Shown here: positions 35,068-45,417 of the stretch, one piece after another
Layout: the number at the start of each line of letters is the position of its first letter
How positions within the stretch are numbered: the stretch's first letter is position 1
DNA from: Burkholderia gladioli
GTDB lineage: Bacteria > Pseudomonadota > Gammaproteobacteria > Burkholderiales > Burkholderiaceae
DNA: 64,000 nt
NCBI RefSeq assembly: GCF_000959725.1
Contig: NZ_CP009323.1
Coordinates: 3,410,001 to 3,474,000, forward strand
Reading direction: 5' to 3'
The notes under the pieces: model-generated
The model's database searches: none
What the model saw: the letters and a program-made list of their open reading frames with translations, nothing else
Told to the model about the DNA's origin: nothing
Program-made: the position numbers and the translations under genes

Positions 35068-35817
35068 ATGTCACGTTTGAAGGTTCTCTACGGTTTTCAC
35101 GCGGTCACCGCGCGGCTGCGCCACGATGCGTCGACGGTCGCCGAGGTCTTGTACGACCAGACGCGGCGCGATCGCCGCATGACCGATTTCCTCGCCACCG
35201 CGAAGGAGGCCGGGGTCCGGCTGATCGCGGCCGACGAGACGCGCCTCTGGGGGCTCGCGCATACCGAGCGCCACCAGGGCGTGGTGGCGCGCGTCGAGGA
35301 CCTGCCGCTCGCGCAGAACCTGGCCGAGCTGCTCGACGGCATCCAGGGCCCGGCGCTGCTGCTGGTGCTCGACGGCGTGACCGATCCGCATAATCTCGGC
35401 GCCTGCCTGCGGGTGGCCGACGCGGCCGGCGCGCATGCCATCATCGCGCCGCGCGACCGCGCGGTCGGCCTCAACGCGACGGCGGCCAAGGTCGCCAGCG
35501 GCGCCGCCGACACGGTGCCCTACATCACCGTCACCAACTTGGCGCGCGCGCTGCGCGAGCTCAAGGATGCCGGCGTGTGGGTGATCGGCACCGCCGACGA
35601 CGCCGGCGCGAGTCTCTACGAGACCAAGCTGGACGGCCCGGTCGCGCTGGTGATGGGCGCCGAGGGCGAGGGCATGCGCCGTCTCACGCGCGACACCTGC
35701 GACGACGTGATGAACATCCCGATGGCCGGTAGCGTCGAGAGCCTGAACGTCTCGGTGGCCAGCGGCGTGTGTCTGTACGAGGCGGTGCGCCAGCGTCGCG
35801 CGGCGCTCGCGAAGTAG
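35068..35817 (+). CDS. rlmB: 23S rRNA (guanosine-2'-O-)-methyltransferase RlmB
   Basis: A 249-residue SpoU/TrmH-class methyltransferase. The N-terminal L30e-like substrate domain ([36 protein letters not shown]) is followed by the trefoil-knot SAM domain with [40 protein letters not shown] and [20 protein letters not shown]. It methylates the 2'-O of G2251 in the ribosomal P-loop. ATG at 35068 was chosen; an ATG 18 bases upstream is also in frame. It lies 153 bases after rnr and is probably co-transcribed with it. Confidence 0.93.
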   Translation: MSRLKVLYGFHAVTARLRHDASTVAEVLYDQTRRDRRMTDFLATAKEAGVRLIAADETRLWGLAHTERHQGVVARVEDLPLAQNLAELLDGIQGPALLLVLDGVTDPHNLGACLRVADAAGAHAIIAPRDRAVGLNATAAKVASGAADTVPYITVTNLARALRELKDAGVWVIGTADDAGASLYETKLDGPVALVMGAEGEGMRRLTRDTCDDVMNIPMAGSVESLNVSVASGVCLYEAVRQRRAALAK

Positions 35818-35841
35818 GCACGGCGGCGAGGAGCGCGCGCG

Positions 35842-36822
35842 ATGATGAAATCGCCTGCCCCGATCGCCACGGTGGCGCGGCTCGCTCGCGTGGCCGGCGC
35901 GCCGGCCGCATTCGCCTCGCGGGTGCTGGTGTTCGGCTGCGCGGCTGCCTTGCTCGCCGCCTGCGCCTCGCCGACGCTGGTCGATCGCGATGGTTACGTC
36001 GCCGATACGAGCCACCCGGCGCGCGGCACCGATTCGCGCGTGCGCTTCCTGGTGCTGCACTACACGGAGTCGGACGACCAGCGCGCGTTGTTCGTGCTGA
36101 CCCACAACGAGGTCAGCGCGCACTACCTGGTGCCGAGCCATCCGCCGCGCCGCAACGGCGAGCCGGTGGTGCTGCAACTGGTGCCCGAGAACCAGCGCGC
36201 CTGGCATGCTGGCGTCAGCGACTGGCAGGGCACCACCGAACTCAACGCGGCCTCGATCGGCATCGAGATCGTCAACGCCGGCCCGCTCGACGCACCGACC
36301 AATCGTCATTGGCAGCCTTATGCGCCGGACCAGATCGAGGCCGTGGTGAAGCTGGCGAAGGACATCGTCACGCGCTATGGCATCCCGCCCACGCGCGTGG
36401 TCGCCCATAGCGACATCGCCCCGCAGCGCAAGATCGATCCGGGCCCGGCCTTCCCGTGGCAGGCGCTGGCGCGCGCCGGCATCGGCGCCTGGCCCGACGA
36501 CGCGACCGTGGCGGCCAGGATGGCCGGGCGTGCGCCGGGCGACCCGGTCGACGTGCGCGGCCTGCAACTGAAGCTGGCGCGCTACGGCTACGAGGTGGCC
36601 ACCGACGGCGTGCTCGACGCGCGCACGCGGCGCGTGTTCGCGGCCTTCCAGATGCATTTCCGTCCGGCCGACTATTCGGGCAACCCGGACGCGCAGACCG
36701 ATGCGATCGCGCAGGCCCTGCTCGACAAGTATTTTCCCGGCGCGGCACCCTCGGCCGGCATCACGCCCCCCGCGTCGGCACCGGCATCCGCGCCGGCCGG
36801 CGTCGAACCCGAGGCGCCCTGA
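35842..36822 (+). CDS. N-acetylmuramoyl-L-alanine amidase, AmiD-like lipoprotein
   Basis: A 326-residue lipoprotein with lipobox LAAC (about residue 41). The Amidase_2 domain has zinc ligands in FLVLHYTESDD and VVAHSDIAPQRKIDPG, plus NEVSAHYLVPSH and NAASIGIEIVNAG. A C-terminal peptidoglycan-binding motif (DVRGLQLKLARYGYEVATDG) precedes an Ala/Pro tail. It should cleave the amide between MurNAc and the stem peptide at the outer membrane. It begins 24 bases after rlmB; ATG ATG at 35842/35845 gives two adjacent starts. Confidence 0.88.
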   Translation: MMKSPAPIATVARLARVAGAPAAFASRVLVFGCAAALLAACASPTLVDRDGYVADTSHPARGTDSRVRFLVLHYTESDDQRALFVLTHNEVSAHYLVPSHPPRRNGEPVVLQLVPENQRAWHAGVSDWQGTTELNAASIGIEIVNAGPLDAPTNRHWQPYAPDQIEAVVKLAKDIVTRYGIPPTRVVAHSDIAPQRKIDPGPAFPWQALARAGIGAWPDDATVAARMAGRAPGDPVDVRGLQLKLARYGYEVATDGVLDARTRRVFAAFQMHFRPADYSGNPDAQTDAIAQALLDKYFPGAAPSAGITPPASAPASAPAGVEPEAP

Positions 36823-36950
36823 TTCAAGGTAGCGCGAGCAGCGGGCTGCCGTGCCTGTCGCGCCGATGCCGCGCGGCGGACGAAAATCGACGCCGCGTCG
36901 GACGACTCCGGTAAACTCGCGTCTTTTCGCAATCAGCGCTTTACCTCCCC

Positions 36951-37646
36951 ATGACTCAAGACGAACTCAAACGCCTGGTCGGCCAGGCCGCCGCCGATTA
37001 CGTGCTGGAAAACGTGCCGGAAGGCTCGGTGATCGGTGTCGGCACCGGTTCCACCGCGAACTGCTTCATCGACGCCCTGGCCGCGATCAAGACGCGCTAC
37101 CGCGGTGCCGTGTCGAGCTCGATCGCCACCACGCAGCGCCTGGAATCGCACGGCATCCGCGTGTTCGACCTGAACGAGATCGAGGGCCTGCAGGTGTATG
37201 TGGACGGCGCCGACGAGATCGACGCGAGCGGCGCGATGATCAAGGGCGGCGGCGGGGCGCTGACGCGCGAGAAGATCGTTGCCTCGGTATCTGAAACCTT
37301 CGTGTGCATCGCCGACGCCAGCAAGCGGGTGGCCACGCTCGGTGCCTTCCCGCTGCCGGTCGAGGTGGTGCCGATGGCGCGCACCGCGATCGGCCGCCGC
37401 CTGACGGCGCTCGGCGGCGTGCCGGTGCTGCGCGTGACGAAGGACGGCGCGCCGTTCCTGACCGACAACGGCAACGAGATCCTCGACGTGAAGGGCCTCG
37501 CGATCAGCGAGCCCCGCGCGCTGGAGGCGACCATCAACGGCTGGCCCGGCGTGGTGACGGTGGGCCTGTTCGCCGAGCGCGGCGCCGACCTCTGCCTGCT
37601 CGGCGGCGAAACCGGCGTGGAAACGATCGATTACCGCTCGCGTTAA
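36951..37646 (+). CDS. rpiA: Ribose-5-phosphate isomerase A
   Basis: A 231-residue Rpi[16 protein letters not shown] is the phosphate-binding loop, [20 protein letters not shown] contains the catalytic Asp/Glu motif, and LTREKI, DASKRV and PVEVVPMA follow in standard order. It interconverts ribose-5-P and ribulose-5-P in the pentose-phosphate pathway. It stands alone, with a Rho-independent terminator about 100 bases downstream. Confidence 0.95.
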   Translation: MTQDELKRLVGQAAADYVLENVPEGSVIGVGTGSTANCFIDALAAIKTRYRGAVSSSIATTQRLESHGIRVFDLNEIEGLQVYVDGADEIDASGAMIKGGGGALTREKIVASVSETFVCIADASKRVATLGAFPLPVEVVPMARTAIGRRLTALGGVPVLRVTKDGAPFLTDNGNEILDVKGLAISEPRALEATINGWPGVVTVGLFAERGADLCLLGGETGVETIDYRSR

Positions 37647-37743
37647 ACAGGGATTTAAAAACCTCGGGGCGCGGCGCGATTCCACAAAACAACGAATCGC
37701 CGGCGCCCTGAAACCCGCAAACGTTTTGCGATCCTGATAAATC

Positions 37744-37781
37744 GCCCGACGGCCTTTTCCAGGCCTGTCGGGCTTTTTTTT
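37744..37781 (+). terminator. Rho-independent terminator of rpiA
   Basis: Stem GCCCGACGGCCT (37744-37755) pairs with AGGCCTGTCGGGC (to 37773) with one bulge, followed by eight T residues. Confidence 0.88.
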
Positions 37782-37986
37782 GCTATAGGATGTCTAATCG
37801 AAATCGTAAGAGGGATTACCCTGTCAGGTGTTTACCAGATAGCGTTGTGATCGCGAACTCAGCAACGTATCGAACATAAGAACAATCGGATTCGCGAGCA
37901 GTTTTTGATCGAGAGAGTAAATGGGGCCGGGCCGGACTGCGGGGGCAGCACGCCAACACAGATACGTCGTAACGGGGAGGTCTCGT

Positions 37987-38706
37987 ATGGAACAGCCAAA
38001 AGACAAAGAAAGGTCGCTCGTCAGCAAGGTCATGGACGGGCTCGTGACAGGGATAGTGGAGGACAAGTACGGCGGAATCCTGCCGCCGCAGGACGTGCTG
38101 TCGAAGGATTTCGACGTCAGCCGGACGGTGATGCGGGAAGCGCTCTCGATGCTGCTCGCGCGCGACATGCTCGACGTGCGGCCCAAGGTCGGCACGCGGG
38201 TGCGGCCGATGCGCGACTGGCGCATGATCGACGAGGACGTGGTGGACTGGCGCTTTCGCGCCAAGCCCGATCCGCAGTTCATGCGCGACGTGCTCGAGTT
38301 CCGCATGCTGATCGAACCGCGCGCGGCCGGGCAGGCGGCCGAGCGTGCCAATGCGGCCGAGATCGCCGGCATTCGCGAGGCCTTCGAGGCCTTCCGCTCG
38401 CTGCAGGCGGGCGAGGCCGGTTACGACGAGGCCGACGAGCGGCTGCATGCCCGCATCGTCCACGCCAGCGGCAACCAGTTCTATCAGCAGATGAGCGCGA
38501 TCATCGTCGGTGCCTTGCGGCTGGTGCGCCAGCAGGTGGCGGCCCACGAGGGCGCGCACGATCGCTTGCTGGAACTGCACGGGCGCATCGTCAGCGCGAT
38601 CGAGCAGCGTGACGCGCGCGCGGCGGAAAGCGCCTCGCGCGAGCTGATCGACATGACCACCGAGGCGCCGGCCGGCGTCGCGCTCGAGGCGCGCGCGCAC
38701 GGCTGA
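37987..38706 (+). CDS. FadR/GntR-type transcriptional regulator
   Basis: A 239-residue regulator. The N-terminal GntR winged helix (LVTGIVEDKYGGILPPQDVL, FDVSRTVMREALSMLLARDM) is followed by an all-helical FCD domain (FRMLIEPRAAGQAAERANAA, ERLHARIVHASGNQFYQQMS) with Asp/His residues typical of metal-dependent ligand pockets. FCD regulators sense sugar acids and other carboxylates. The MIDEDVVDWRF segment is typical of the DgoR-like group. It may regulate the adjacent Gfo/Idh/MocA oxidoreductase (inference). ATG at 37987 has GGGGAGG about 9 bases upstream. Confidence 0.85.
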   Translation: MEQPKDKERSLVSKVMDGLVTGIVEDKYGGILPPQDVLSKDFDVSRTVMREALSMLLARDMLDVRPKVGTRVRPMRDWRMIDEDVVDWRFRAKPDPQFMRDVLEFRMLIEPRAAGQAAERANAAEIAGIREAFEAFRSLQAGEAGYDEADERLHARIVHASGNQFYQQMSAIIVGALRLVRQQVAAHEGAHDRLLELHGRIVSAIEQRDARAAESASRELIDMTTEAPAGVALEARAHG

Positions 38707-38825
38707 GTCGGAACGGGAGGAAGGCGGGCTGCCGTGCAAGGCGGCGGCCCGTTATCATGACGGCTCGCCGCCGGCCCGGCCGGCGTGGCAGTTCCGTCTG
38801 GCAGTCCCGCTTCCTTCCGATTCCC

Positions 38826-39845
38826 ATGAGCCTTTCTTCCCCTCAATCGAACCACGCGATCCGCACGATTCGTTTCGGCATCGTCGGTGCCGGCGCGATC
38901 GCGCGTCGCTTCGCGCAATCGCTGCAGCACGTGGCGGGCGCCACGCTCACCCATGTCTGGGCGCGCCGCGCCGAAGCGGCCGCCGGCTTCTGCGCCGAGC
39001 TCGGCGGCTCGCCGGTGGCGAGTTTCGAGGCGCTCTGCGCATCCGATCTCGACGCAATCTACATCGCCACTCACAACGACAGCCATGCCGCCTATGCGCT
39101 GGCCGCGCTCGCGGCCGGCAAGGCCGTGCTCTGCGAGAAGCCGGCCACCGTCAACGCGCGCGAGCTCGACGCGGTGCTGGCGGCCGCGAAGTCGGCCGGG
39201 CTGCTGTTCATGGAGGCGATGAAGCCGCCGTTCTATCCGCTGTACCGGCGCCTGCGCGAGCACCTGGCGCAGGATCCGGTCGGCCCGATCCGGCTGGTGC
39301 GGGCCGGCTGCTCGATCGCGACGGTGCCGGCCGATCATCCCAGCTTCAGCTTCGAGGGCGCGGGCGGCGCGCTGCTCGATATCGGCATCTACGAGATGTT
39401 CCTGGCGGTCGACTGGCTCGGCGAGCCGCTCGAGGTGCAGACGCTGGGCCGGCTCGGCGCGACCGGCGTCGACCTGTTCGCGAGCCTGAACAGCCGCCAC
39501 GAGCATGGCATCGCGCAATTGTTCTGCGGGCTGGACCTTGCGGGGCGCGGCGACGCGCTGCTGGCCGCCGAGGGCGGCACCGTGACGATCCACGAGAATT
39601 GGTGGAACCCGGCCAAGGCGACGATCCGCTATGTCGACGGCCGGGTGGTCGAGCTCGACGAGCCGTTTTCGGGCGGCGGCCTCAACTACGAGACCGAGCA
39701 CTTCTGCGCGCTGCTGCGCGAGGGGCTGACCGAAAGCCCGGTGATGACGCACGCGCATTCGCGTCGCATGATCGCGATGACCGATGCCGCGCGCGCGGCG
39801 CTCGGCGTGCGTTTCGCGGCGGACCGGGATTCCGGCGCGGCTTGA
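38826..39845 (+). CDS. Gfo/Idh/MocA-family oxidoreductase
   Basis: A 339-residue NAD(P)-dependent dehydrogenase. The Rossmann loop is FGIVGAGAIARRFAQSL, AGKAVLCEKPATVNARELDA carries the family EKP motif with the catalytic Lys, and GGALLDIGIYEMFLAVDWLG supplies the D-x-G-x-Y motif. The fold resembles dihydrodiol/glucose-fructose dehydrogenases; the sugar or inositol substrate is unknown. ATG at 38826 removes a non-homologous leader of the longer open frame. Confidence 0.87.
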   Translation: MSLSSPQSNHAIRTIRFGIVGAGAIARRFAQSLQHVAGATLTHVWARRAEAAAGFCAELGGSPVASFEALCASDLDAIYIATHNDSHAAYALAALAAGKAVLCEKPATVNARELDAVLAAAKSAGLLFMEAMKPPFYPLYRRLREHLAQDPVGPIRLVRAGCSIATVPADHPSFSFEGAGGALLDIGIYEMFLAVDWLGEPLEVQTLGRLGATGVDLFASLNSRHEHGIAQLFCGLDLAGRGDALLAAEGGTVTIHENWWNPAKATIRYVDGRVVELDEPFSGGGLNYETEHFCALLREGLTESPVMTHAHSRRMIAMTDAARAALGVRFAADRDSGAA

Positions 39846-39894
39846 GCGAGAGGGTGAACGAAGGGGCGAGCGAGCCCGGCTCGCTCGCGCGACT

Positions 39895-40554
39895 TCAGTG
39901 GCGAGTCGGCAGGGCGAGCCGGCGTTCCCACCAGCGCTGCACCCATTCGAGCACCTGGCAGAGCACCCAGTAGACGGCAGCCGCGGCCAGGTAGAGCGGC
40001 AGCGGCTGGTAGGTCGAGGCGATGATTTCCTGGGCGCTGCGCAGCAGCTCGGTGACGGTGATCACCGATACCAGCGAGGTGTCCTTGATCAGGCTGATCA
40101 GGCTGTTCGACAGGCTCGGCACGGCGATGCGCAGCGCCTGCGGGCCGATCACGTAGCGCAGCGTCTGCCCCCAGGACAGGCCCAGGCTGTACGAGGCGAG
40201 CCACTGGCCGCTCTCGATGCCGAGGATCGCGCCACGCATGCTTTCGGACATGTAGGCCGCGACGTTGGCCGACAGCGCGATCACGCCGGCCGGCGTCGGA
40301 TCGAGCGAGATGCCCAGGCTCGGCAGGCCGTAGTAGATCACGAAGATCTGCACCAGCAGCGGCGTGCCGCGCATCAGGCTCACGTAGACGCGCGCGATCG
40401 CGTTCAGCACGCGGTTGCGGGCGATGCCCATCAGCGCCAGCACCATGGCGAGGACGAGGCCGAACACCATCGACAGGACGGCGAACTTGACGGTCAGGAC
40501 CGCGCCCTGCGCAAGCACGGGCAGCGAATCGACGAGCAGGGATGGGATCGACAT
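39895..40554 (-). CDS. Amino-acid ABC transporter permease, cystine type
   Basis: A 219-residue membrane subunit of the HisMQ family with about five helices. The EAA-like loop (GIESGQWLASYSLGLSWGQT, VIGPQALRIAVPSLSNSLIS) contacts the ATPase. The upstream gene on the same strand encodes a cystine-type binding protein, so cystine or a related amino acid is likely. No ATP-binding subunit is present in the window. A perfect hairpin followed by a T-rich tract separates the two genes and would reduce permease expression. Confidence 0.87.
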   Translation of the reverse strand: MSIPSLLVDSLPVLAQGAVLTVKFAVLSMVFGLVLAMVLALMGIARNRVLNAIARVYVSLMRGTPLLVQIFVIYYGLPSLGISLDPTPAGVIALSANVAAYMSESMRGAILGIESGQWLASYSLGLSWGQTLRYVIGPQALRIAVPSLSNSLISLIKDTSLVSVITVTELLRSAQEIIASTYQPLPLYLAAAAVYWVLCQVLEWVQRWWERRLALPTRH

Positions 40555-40610
40555 GTGGGGCGGTTGGGGCGGGCGCGAAAAGCGCAATAATAAACCGAGC
40601 GGAAACAAAA

Positions 40611-40644
40611 CGAAGGGCGGCATCGTCACCGATGCCGCCCTTCG
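40611..40644 (-). terminator. Intercistronic terminator-like hairpin
   Basis: A perfect 15-bp stem (40611-40625 / 40630-40644) with a 4-base loop. On the minus strand it is followed by TTTTGTTT, so it can partly terminate the binding-protein transcript before the permease gene. Confidence 0.75.
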
Positions 40645-40661
40645 TCGTCACGCGTGCCGCT

Positions 40662-41456
40662 TTACTTGAGCGGCTTCGAGACGTCGATGCCGAACCACTT
40701 GTCCGAGATCTTCGTGAAGGTGCCGTCGGCCTCGAGCTGGGTCATCGCGTCGTCGATCGCCTTGGCGAACTTCGGATTGCCCTTCTTGAACGGGATCGCC
40801 GAAGGCTGGCCGGCTTCCAGCGTCGCGCCGGTGCGCAGCGGCAGCTGCGAGTTCTTCAGCAGGTAGGCCAGCATCAGGCGGTCGTTGAGCGCCGCGTCCA
40901 GGCGGCCAGCGGCCAGGTCGCGCAGGTACTCGGGCGCGCCCGGGTAGGTCTTGACGTCGATGCCGGGTACCGACTTGGCCATGTCCATGTAGTTGGTGCC
41001 GAGGCCCACGCCGAGCTTCTTGCCCTTCAGATCGTCGAGCGACTTGAAGTTGCGCGTGTCGTCCTTGCGCTGGATCAGCTGCGCGGCCGAGTAGGTATAG
41101 GCCGGCGAGAAGTCCAGCACTTCCTTGCGCTTGTCGGTCACGCCCACCTGGTTCACGATCACGTCGAACTTGCCCGCCTGCAGGCCGGCGATGATGCCGC
41201 TCCATTCGGTGGTGACGAATTCCGGCTTGAGGCCGAGCTTGGCGGCCACGGCCTTGGCGATGTCGACGTCGTAGCCGACCAGCTCGCCCGACGGCGCCTT
41301 CGAGTTGAACGGCGGGAAGGTGCCCTCCAGGCCGATGCGCAGCGTGCCGCGCTGCTTGGCCTCGTCGAGCAGGTCGGCCGCGTGGGAGGTGGCGGCGACG
41401 AACGAGGCGCCGATCAGGGCGGCGGTCAGGAGCTTCTTCAGCGACACAATCTTCAT
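40662..41456 (-). CDS. Cystine-type ABC substrate-binding protein
   Basis: A 264-residue periplasmic protein. The Sec signal peptide ends at SHAAD; the family 3 binding-protein core includes GTLRIGLEGTFPPFNSKAPS, VGYDVDIAKAVAAKLGLKPE, LDDLKGKKLGVGLGTNYMDM and SDKWFGIDVSKPL. It lines up well with E. coli FliY/TcyJ (cystine-binding). A sigma-70 promoter lies about 45 bases upstream. Higher expression than the permease is expected because of the hairpin between them. Confidence 0.87.
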   Translation of the reverse strand: MKIVSLKKLLTAALIGASFVAATSHAADLLDEAKQRGTLRIGLEGTFPPFNSKAPSGELVGYDVDIAKAVAAKLGLKPEFVTTEWSGIIAGLQAGKFDVIVNQVGVTDKRKEVLDFSPAYTYSAAQLIQRKDDTRNFKSLDDLKGKKLGVGLGTNYMDMAKSVPGIDVKTYPGAPEYLRDLAAGRLDAALNDRLMLAYLLKNSQLPLRTGATLEAGQPSAIPFKKGNPKFAKAIDDAMTQLEADGTFTKISDKWFGIDVSKPLK

Positions 41457-41501
41457 TCTTTACCCTGTAATGCCCGCAGCGGGCGTTGACGACAGGCAGG
41501 C

Positions 41502-41530
41502 ATCATAGCGACGAGGCAATCGATGTCTAA
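41502..41530 (-). promoter_or_regulatory. Promoter of the binding-protein gene
   Basis: Minus strand TTAGAC (41525-41530), 17-base spacer, TATGAT (41502-41507). TAGACA is repeated about 15 bases further upstream and could be part of an activator site. Confidence 0.6.
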
Positions 41531-41561
41531 CTATCGTTTGTCTATTTCTATATAACCGGTT

Positions 41562-42590
41562 TCAGCCGCGCGCGATCGCCTTCACGCAATCGGCCACCAG
41601 CGGCGGGCCACGATAGATGAAGCCCGTGTAGAGCTGCACCAGCGCGGCACCGGCGGCGAGTTTCGCACGCGCGTCCTCGCCCGAAAAGATGCCGCCAACC
41701 CCAATGATCGGCACCGCCGCGCCGAGTTCGGCGTGCAGCTTGCGGATCACCTCGTTGGACGCCTCGAACACCGGGCGGCCCGACAGGCCGCCGGTTTCCT
41801 CGGCATGCGGCAGGCCCTGCACGGCGCTGCGCGAGAGCGTGGTGTTGGTGGCGATCACCGCCTCGATCCGGTGGCGCAGCAGCAGCGCGGCGATTTCCTT
41901 GACCTGCTCGTCGTCGAGATCGGGGGCGATCTTCAGCGCGAGCGGCACCAGCTTGCCGTGCAGGTCGGCCAGGCGCGCCTGCTTGTCCTTGAGCGCGGCG
42001 AGCAGCGCGTCGAGCTCGTTGGTGCCCTGCAACTGGCGCAGGTTCTTGGTGTTCGGCGAGGAGATGTTGATCGTCACGTAGCTCGCGAACGGATAGACGC
42101 GCTCGAGGCAGTAGAGATAGTCCTCGGCCGCGCGCTCGATCGGCGTATCGGCGTTCTTGCCGATGTTCAGGCCCAGCACGCCGCGATAGCGGGCCGCCTG
42201 CACGTTCTTCACGAACTGGTCGACACCGTGGTTGTTGAAGCCCATCCGGTTGATCACCGCGTTCGCCTCGGGCAGGCGGAAGATGCGCGGGCGCGGATTG
42301 CCCGGCTGCGCGCGCGGCGTGACCGTGCCGACCTCGATGAAGCCGAAACCGAGCGCGGCCAGGCCGTCGATGCAGGCGCCGTCCTTGTCGAGTCCCGCCG
42401 CGAGCCCGACCGGGTTGCGGAACGTGAGGCCCATCACGGTGCGCGGCACGTCCGGCACGCTGGGCGCGAGCAGGCTCGCGAGGCCGGTGCGGCCGGCGGC
42501 GCCGAGCATGCGCAGCGTCAGGTGGTGGGCATCTTCGGCGTCCATCTTGAACAGGGACGCGCGGGCGAGCGGATAAAGGGAACTGAACAC
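41562..42590 (-). CDS. pyrD: Dihydroorotate dehydrogenase (quinone)
   Basis: A 342-residue class 2 enzyme. The N-terminal membrane-associating helices ([20 protein letters not shown]) precede the FMN barrel: [46 protein letters not shown] [18 protein letters not shown] with the catalytic Ser region, and [20 protein letters not shown]. It oxidises dihydroorotate with ubiquinone in pyrimidine synthesis. GTG at 42590 gives the conserved start [11 protein letters not shown]; an ATG at 42629 would add 13 residues and has no better ribosome site. Confidence 0.94.
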   Translation of the reverse strand: MFSSLYPLARASLFKMDAEDAHHLTLRMLGAAGRTGLASLLAPSVPDVPRTVMGLTFRNPVGLAAGLDKDGACIDGLAALGFGFIEVGTVTPRAQPGNPRPRIFRLPEANAVINRMGFNNHGVDQFVKNVQAARYRGVLGLNIGKNADTPIERAAEDYLYCLERVYPFASYVTINISSPNTKNLRQLQGTNELDALLAALKDKQARLADLHGKLVPLALKIAPDLDDEQVKEIAALLLRHRIEAVIATNTTLSRSAVQGLPHAEETGGLSGRPVFEASNEVIRKLHAELGAAVPIIGVGGIFSGEDARAKLAAGAALVQLYTGFIYRGPPLVADCVKAIARG

Positions 42591-42667
42591 GACGAGGGGG
42601 CCGGGGCCTGAAAATGGATAACCCGGCATTTTAACCGAACGCGACCGGCGTTCGGCCAGCCCATGCC

Positions 42668-43525
42668 TCAGCGCTGGCCGCCGATGCCGCCGGGCAAGGG
42701 CGCGCGGGCCAGCGCCGCGTCGACGGGGGGCAGGTTCACGGTGGCCGGATCGAGCGCCCGCCAGCGCCCGTCGACCAGGCCCTCGAGCGGACGGAAGTTC
42801 GCCTTGTAGGCCATCTTCTGGCTCTCGCGGATCCAGTAGCCGAGATAGACGTAGGGCAGGCGCAGGCTGCGTGCCTGCTCGATCTGCCAGAGGATGTTGT
42901 AGGTGCCGTAGCTGCGGCGCGGGTCTTCCGGCTCGAAGAAGGTGTAGACCGAGGACAGCCCGTCGCCGAGGATGTCGATCATGCTGATCATGCGCAGCGT
43001 GCCGGGCGCGTCGGCCGGCTGGCCGTCGCGGTCCGCCGTCTCGGCGGGGCTCGCGTCGCGGAATTCGACCAGCCGCGAATTGATCCGGCTCTGCAGCAGG
43101 AACTGCTCGTACTGGTCGCGACTGTCGCGATCCATGCCGCCGCCCGCGTGCCGCGCCGACTGGTAGCGCATGTAGAGCGCGTAGTGTTCCTCGTCGTAGT
43201 GCAGCGGCGAGACGGTCGCCACCAGGCCGCGATGCCGGCTCCACATCTTGCGCTGGGTGCGATTCGGCTCGAAGGCGTCGACCGGCACGCGCACCGGGAT
43301 GCAGGCGCGGCAGCCGTCGCAGTAGGGGCGATAGGTGAACACGCCCGAGCGGCGAAAGCCGGCCTTGACGAGTTCGGTGTAGATGTCGGAATTGATCAGG
43401 TGGCTGGGCGTGGCGACCTGCGAGCGGGCCACGCGGCCATCGAGATAACTGCAGGGGTAGGGCGCCGTTGCATAGAACTGCAGGGCCGAAAGCGGTGAAA
43501 GCGGCAACTCGGTGGGATGAGTCAT
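42668..43525 (-). CDS. bpt: Bacterial leucyl/arginyl-type protein transferase (Bpt, ATE family)
   Basis: A 285-residue aminoacyl-tRNA-protein transferase. The cysteine-rich N-terminus ([29 protein letters not shown]) and C-terminal [20 protein letters not shown] and [20 protein letters not shown] are diagnostic of the ATE/Bpt family. Bacterial Bpt adds Leu to N-terminal Asp/Glu of proteins, marking them for ClpS/ClpAP. It is next to aat, the other N-degron transferase, in the same direction, and upstream of pyrD (77-base gap). Confidence 0.92.
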   Translation of the reverse strand: MTHPTELPLSPLSALQFYATAPYPCSYLDGRVARSQVATPSHLINSDIYTELVKAGFRRSGVFTYRPYCDGCRACIPVRVPVDAFEPNRTQRKMWSRHRGLVATVSPLHYDEEHYALYMRYQSARHAGGGMDRDSRDQYEQFLLQSRINSRLVEFRDASPAETADRDGQPADAPGTLRMISMIDILGDGLSSVYTFFEPEDPRRSYGTYNILWQIEQARSLRLPYVYLGYWIRESQKMAYKANFRPLEGLVDGRWRALDPATVNLPPVDAALARAPLPGGIGGQR

Positions 43526-43956
43526 GGGCAGCTCTCGAGGCGGAGGTTCGCGTCAGCGGGCCCGGCGCAGATCGCCGGACCGCAGTGCGTGCCGAGCCGG
43601 GCCCGAACGGATCCCGCAGGCGGGCCCGGCGCGGCGGCTCACGACGCGCGAGGCGCGTGCGGCAACCGACGCGGGACGCGGCGCGAACGGGGGACGAATC
43701 GTCAGGGTGGGCATCGGATGTCTTGTCGGATGGTGCCGGCCTCGGCGAGCGCCGGCCGGTCGGATGACGACAAAGGTAACATGAAAAATACCGCCGTGAG
43801 GAGGGGGCGGCGCGGGCTTCGGCGGCATTGTCGCGAGCAGGCTTGCTGCGGGTTGCGGGCGGTGTCCGGCGCCTGTTGCGCTGTAGTGCGACGGCGCGAG
43901 GCGGGAACGTTAATAGATCGGGGCGGCGGCCGAACTCGCGCGTTGCGCGCGGCGGG
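43526..43956. other. Intergenic region between aat and bpt
   Basis: About 430 GC-rich bases. Short open frames run through on both strands but none has a start context or resembles a protein. I see nothing in it beyond space for the bpt promoter. Confidence 0.5.
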
Positions 43957-44700
43957 TCAGTCCTGGGCGGCGGAGCCGGTCAGTCGCGTGAGCACCTGCT
44001 TGTCGAAGCGCCAGGGGATCGGCTCGCGGCCGACGTTGTCTCTCACATGCGCGACGAACTCGCGGCGATCGATCTCGCGGCCGCCGAGCGAAGCCAGGTG
44101 TGCGGTGTTCTGCTGGCAGTCGATCATCGTCACCTGGTGCGCGAGCAGGTGCGCGACCAGGCCGGCGAGCGCGATCTTCGAGGCGTCGCTGGCCTTCGCG
44201 AACATCGACTCGCCGAAGAACATGGTGCCGAAGGCCACGCCATAGAGCCCGCCGACGCGTTCGCCGTCGTGCCAGGTCTCGATGCTGTGGGCGTGCCCAT
44301 CGCGATGCAGCGCGCTGTAGGCGGCGACGATCTCGTCGGTGATCCAGGTGCCGCGCTGGCCTTCGCGCGGTGCCTGCGCGCAGGCACGCATCACGGCGGG
44401 GAAATCATGGTCGACGCGGATCTCCCAGCGCGTGTCGCGCAGCACGCGGCGCAGCGTCTTGCGAAACGTGACGGAGACGCGGAACTCGGCCGGCGCCAGG
44501 ATCATGCGCGGATCGGGGCTCCACCACAGCACGGGCTGGCCGTCGGAATACCAGGGGAAGATGCCGCGATGATAGGCCTCGGCCACGCGCTCGGGCCGCA
44601 GCTCGGCGCTCGCGGCGAGCAGGCCCGGTGCGCCGCTGGCGGGGCCGAGGGCCTGTTCGACGCTCGGGAAGGGATCGTCGGCCGCGAGCCAGGGAACCAT
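43957..44700 (-). CDS. aat: Leucyl/phenylalanyl-tRNA-protein transferase
   Basis: A 247-residue GNAT-fold transferase. [25 protein letters not shown] is the strongly conserved Aat motif; [52 protein letters not shown] and [17 protein letters not shown] complete the family pattern. It attaches Leu/Phe to N-terminal Lys/Arg of substrate proteins for ClpS recognition. The Nudix gene ends 10 bases upstream of it, so both are probably co-transcribed. Confidence 0.94.
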   Translation of the reverse strand: MVPWLAADDPFPSVEQALGPASGAPGLLAASAELRPERVAEAYHRGIFPWYSDGQPVLWWSPDPRMILAPAEFRVSVTFRKTLRRVLRDTRWEIRVDHDFPAVMRACAQAPREGQRGTWITDEIVAAYSALHRDGHAHSIETWHDGERVGGLYGVAFGTMFFGESMFAKASDASKIALAGLVAHLLAHQVTMIDCQQNTAHLASLGGREIDRREFVAHVRDNVGREPIPWRFDKQVLTRLTGSAAQD

Positions 44701-44710
44701 GCGGCGCCCG

Positions 44711-45256
44711 TCAGCCGTTGCGCAGCGAGCGGAAGATGTCGCCGGTGTGAACGCCGAAGCTGCCGGCGGCGCGGTCGGCGAAGAACAGGCGCAGGGTCTG
44801 GCTGACGGTCGGGAAGGCGATGTCGTCCCAGGGAATCTCGGACTCGTCGAACAGGCGCACCTCCAGGCTTTCCTCGCCGGCCTCGTACTCGGGGCCGGTC
44901 AGGCGCGCCAGGTAGAACAGATGGACCTGGTGCACGTGCGGCACGTTCAGCAGCGTGAACAGGTTCTGCACCTCGACGTGCGCGCCCGCTTCCTCGAGCG
45001 TCTCGCGCGCGGCGGCCTCGGAGGTCGTCTCGCCCATCTCCATGAAGCCCGCCGGCAGCGTCCAGTAGCCGTGGCGCGGCTCGATCGCGCGCCGGCACAG
45101 CAGCACCTGATCGCCCCACACCGGCACCGTGCCGACCACGTTGCGCGGATTCTGGTAGTGGATCGTGCCGCATTGGTCGCAGACGAAGCGTTCGCGGTTG
45201 TCGCCGGAAGGGATGCGCGAGATGACTTCGTGGCCGCAGACTGAGCAGAATTTCAT
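44711..45256 (-). CDS. Nudix hydrolase with N-terminal zinc ribbon
   Basis: A 181-residue protein. The first 30 residues hold a zinc ribbon ([18 protein letters not shown]), and the Nudix box is [20 protein letters not shown] plus AG, matching Gx5Ex7REUxEExGU. Zinc-ribbon Nudix proteins of this layout hydrolyse nucleotide diphosphates such as NADH or FAD; the actual substrate is unknown. It is the first gene of a short Nudix-aat unit. Confidence 0.88.
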   Translation of the reverse strand: MKFCSVCGHEVISRIPSGDNRERFVCDQCGTIHYQNPRNVVGTVPVWGDQVLLCRRAIEPRHGYWTLPAGFMEMGETTSEAAARETLEEAGAHVEVQNLFTLLNVPHVHQVHLFYLARLTGPEYEAGEESLEVRLFDESEIPWDDIAFPTVSQTLRLFFADRAAGSFGVHTGDIFRSLRNG

Positions 45257-45417
45257 AGGGATGGGGAGCGAAAAGGTGATGCGAGTGTATCACCGGGCGG
45301 GGGCATTCTCGAACGCTCGGACGGCGCCGCGAAGCGCGTCGGCGCGATGTCCTCGAGGCGGTTCGTGCCGGTCGGTCGCTGCGACGGACGAACCGCCGAG
45401 GATAGCGGAAGGGACGC

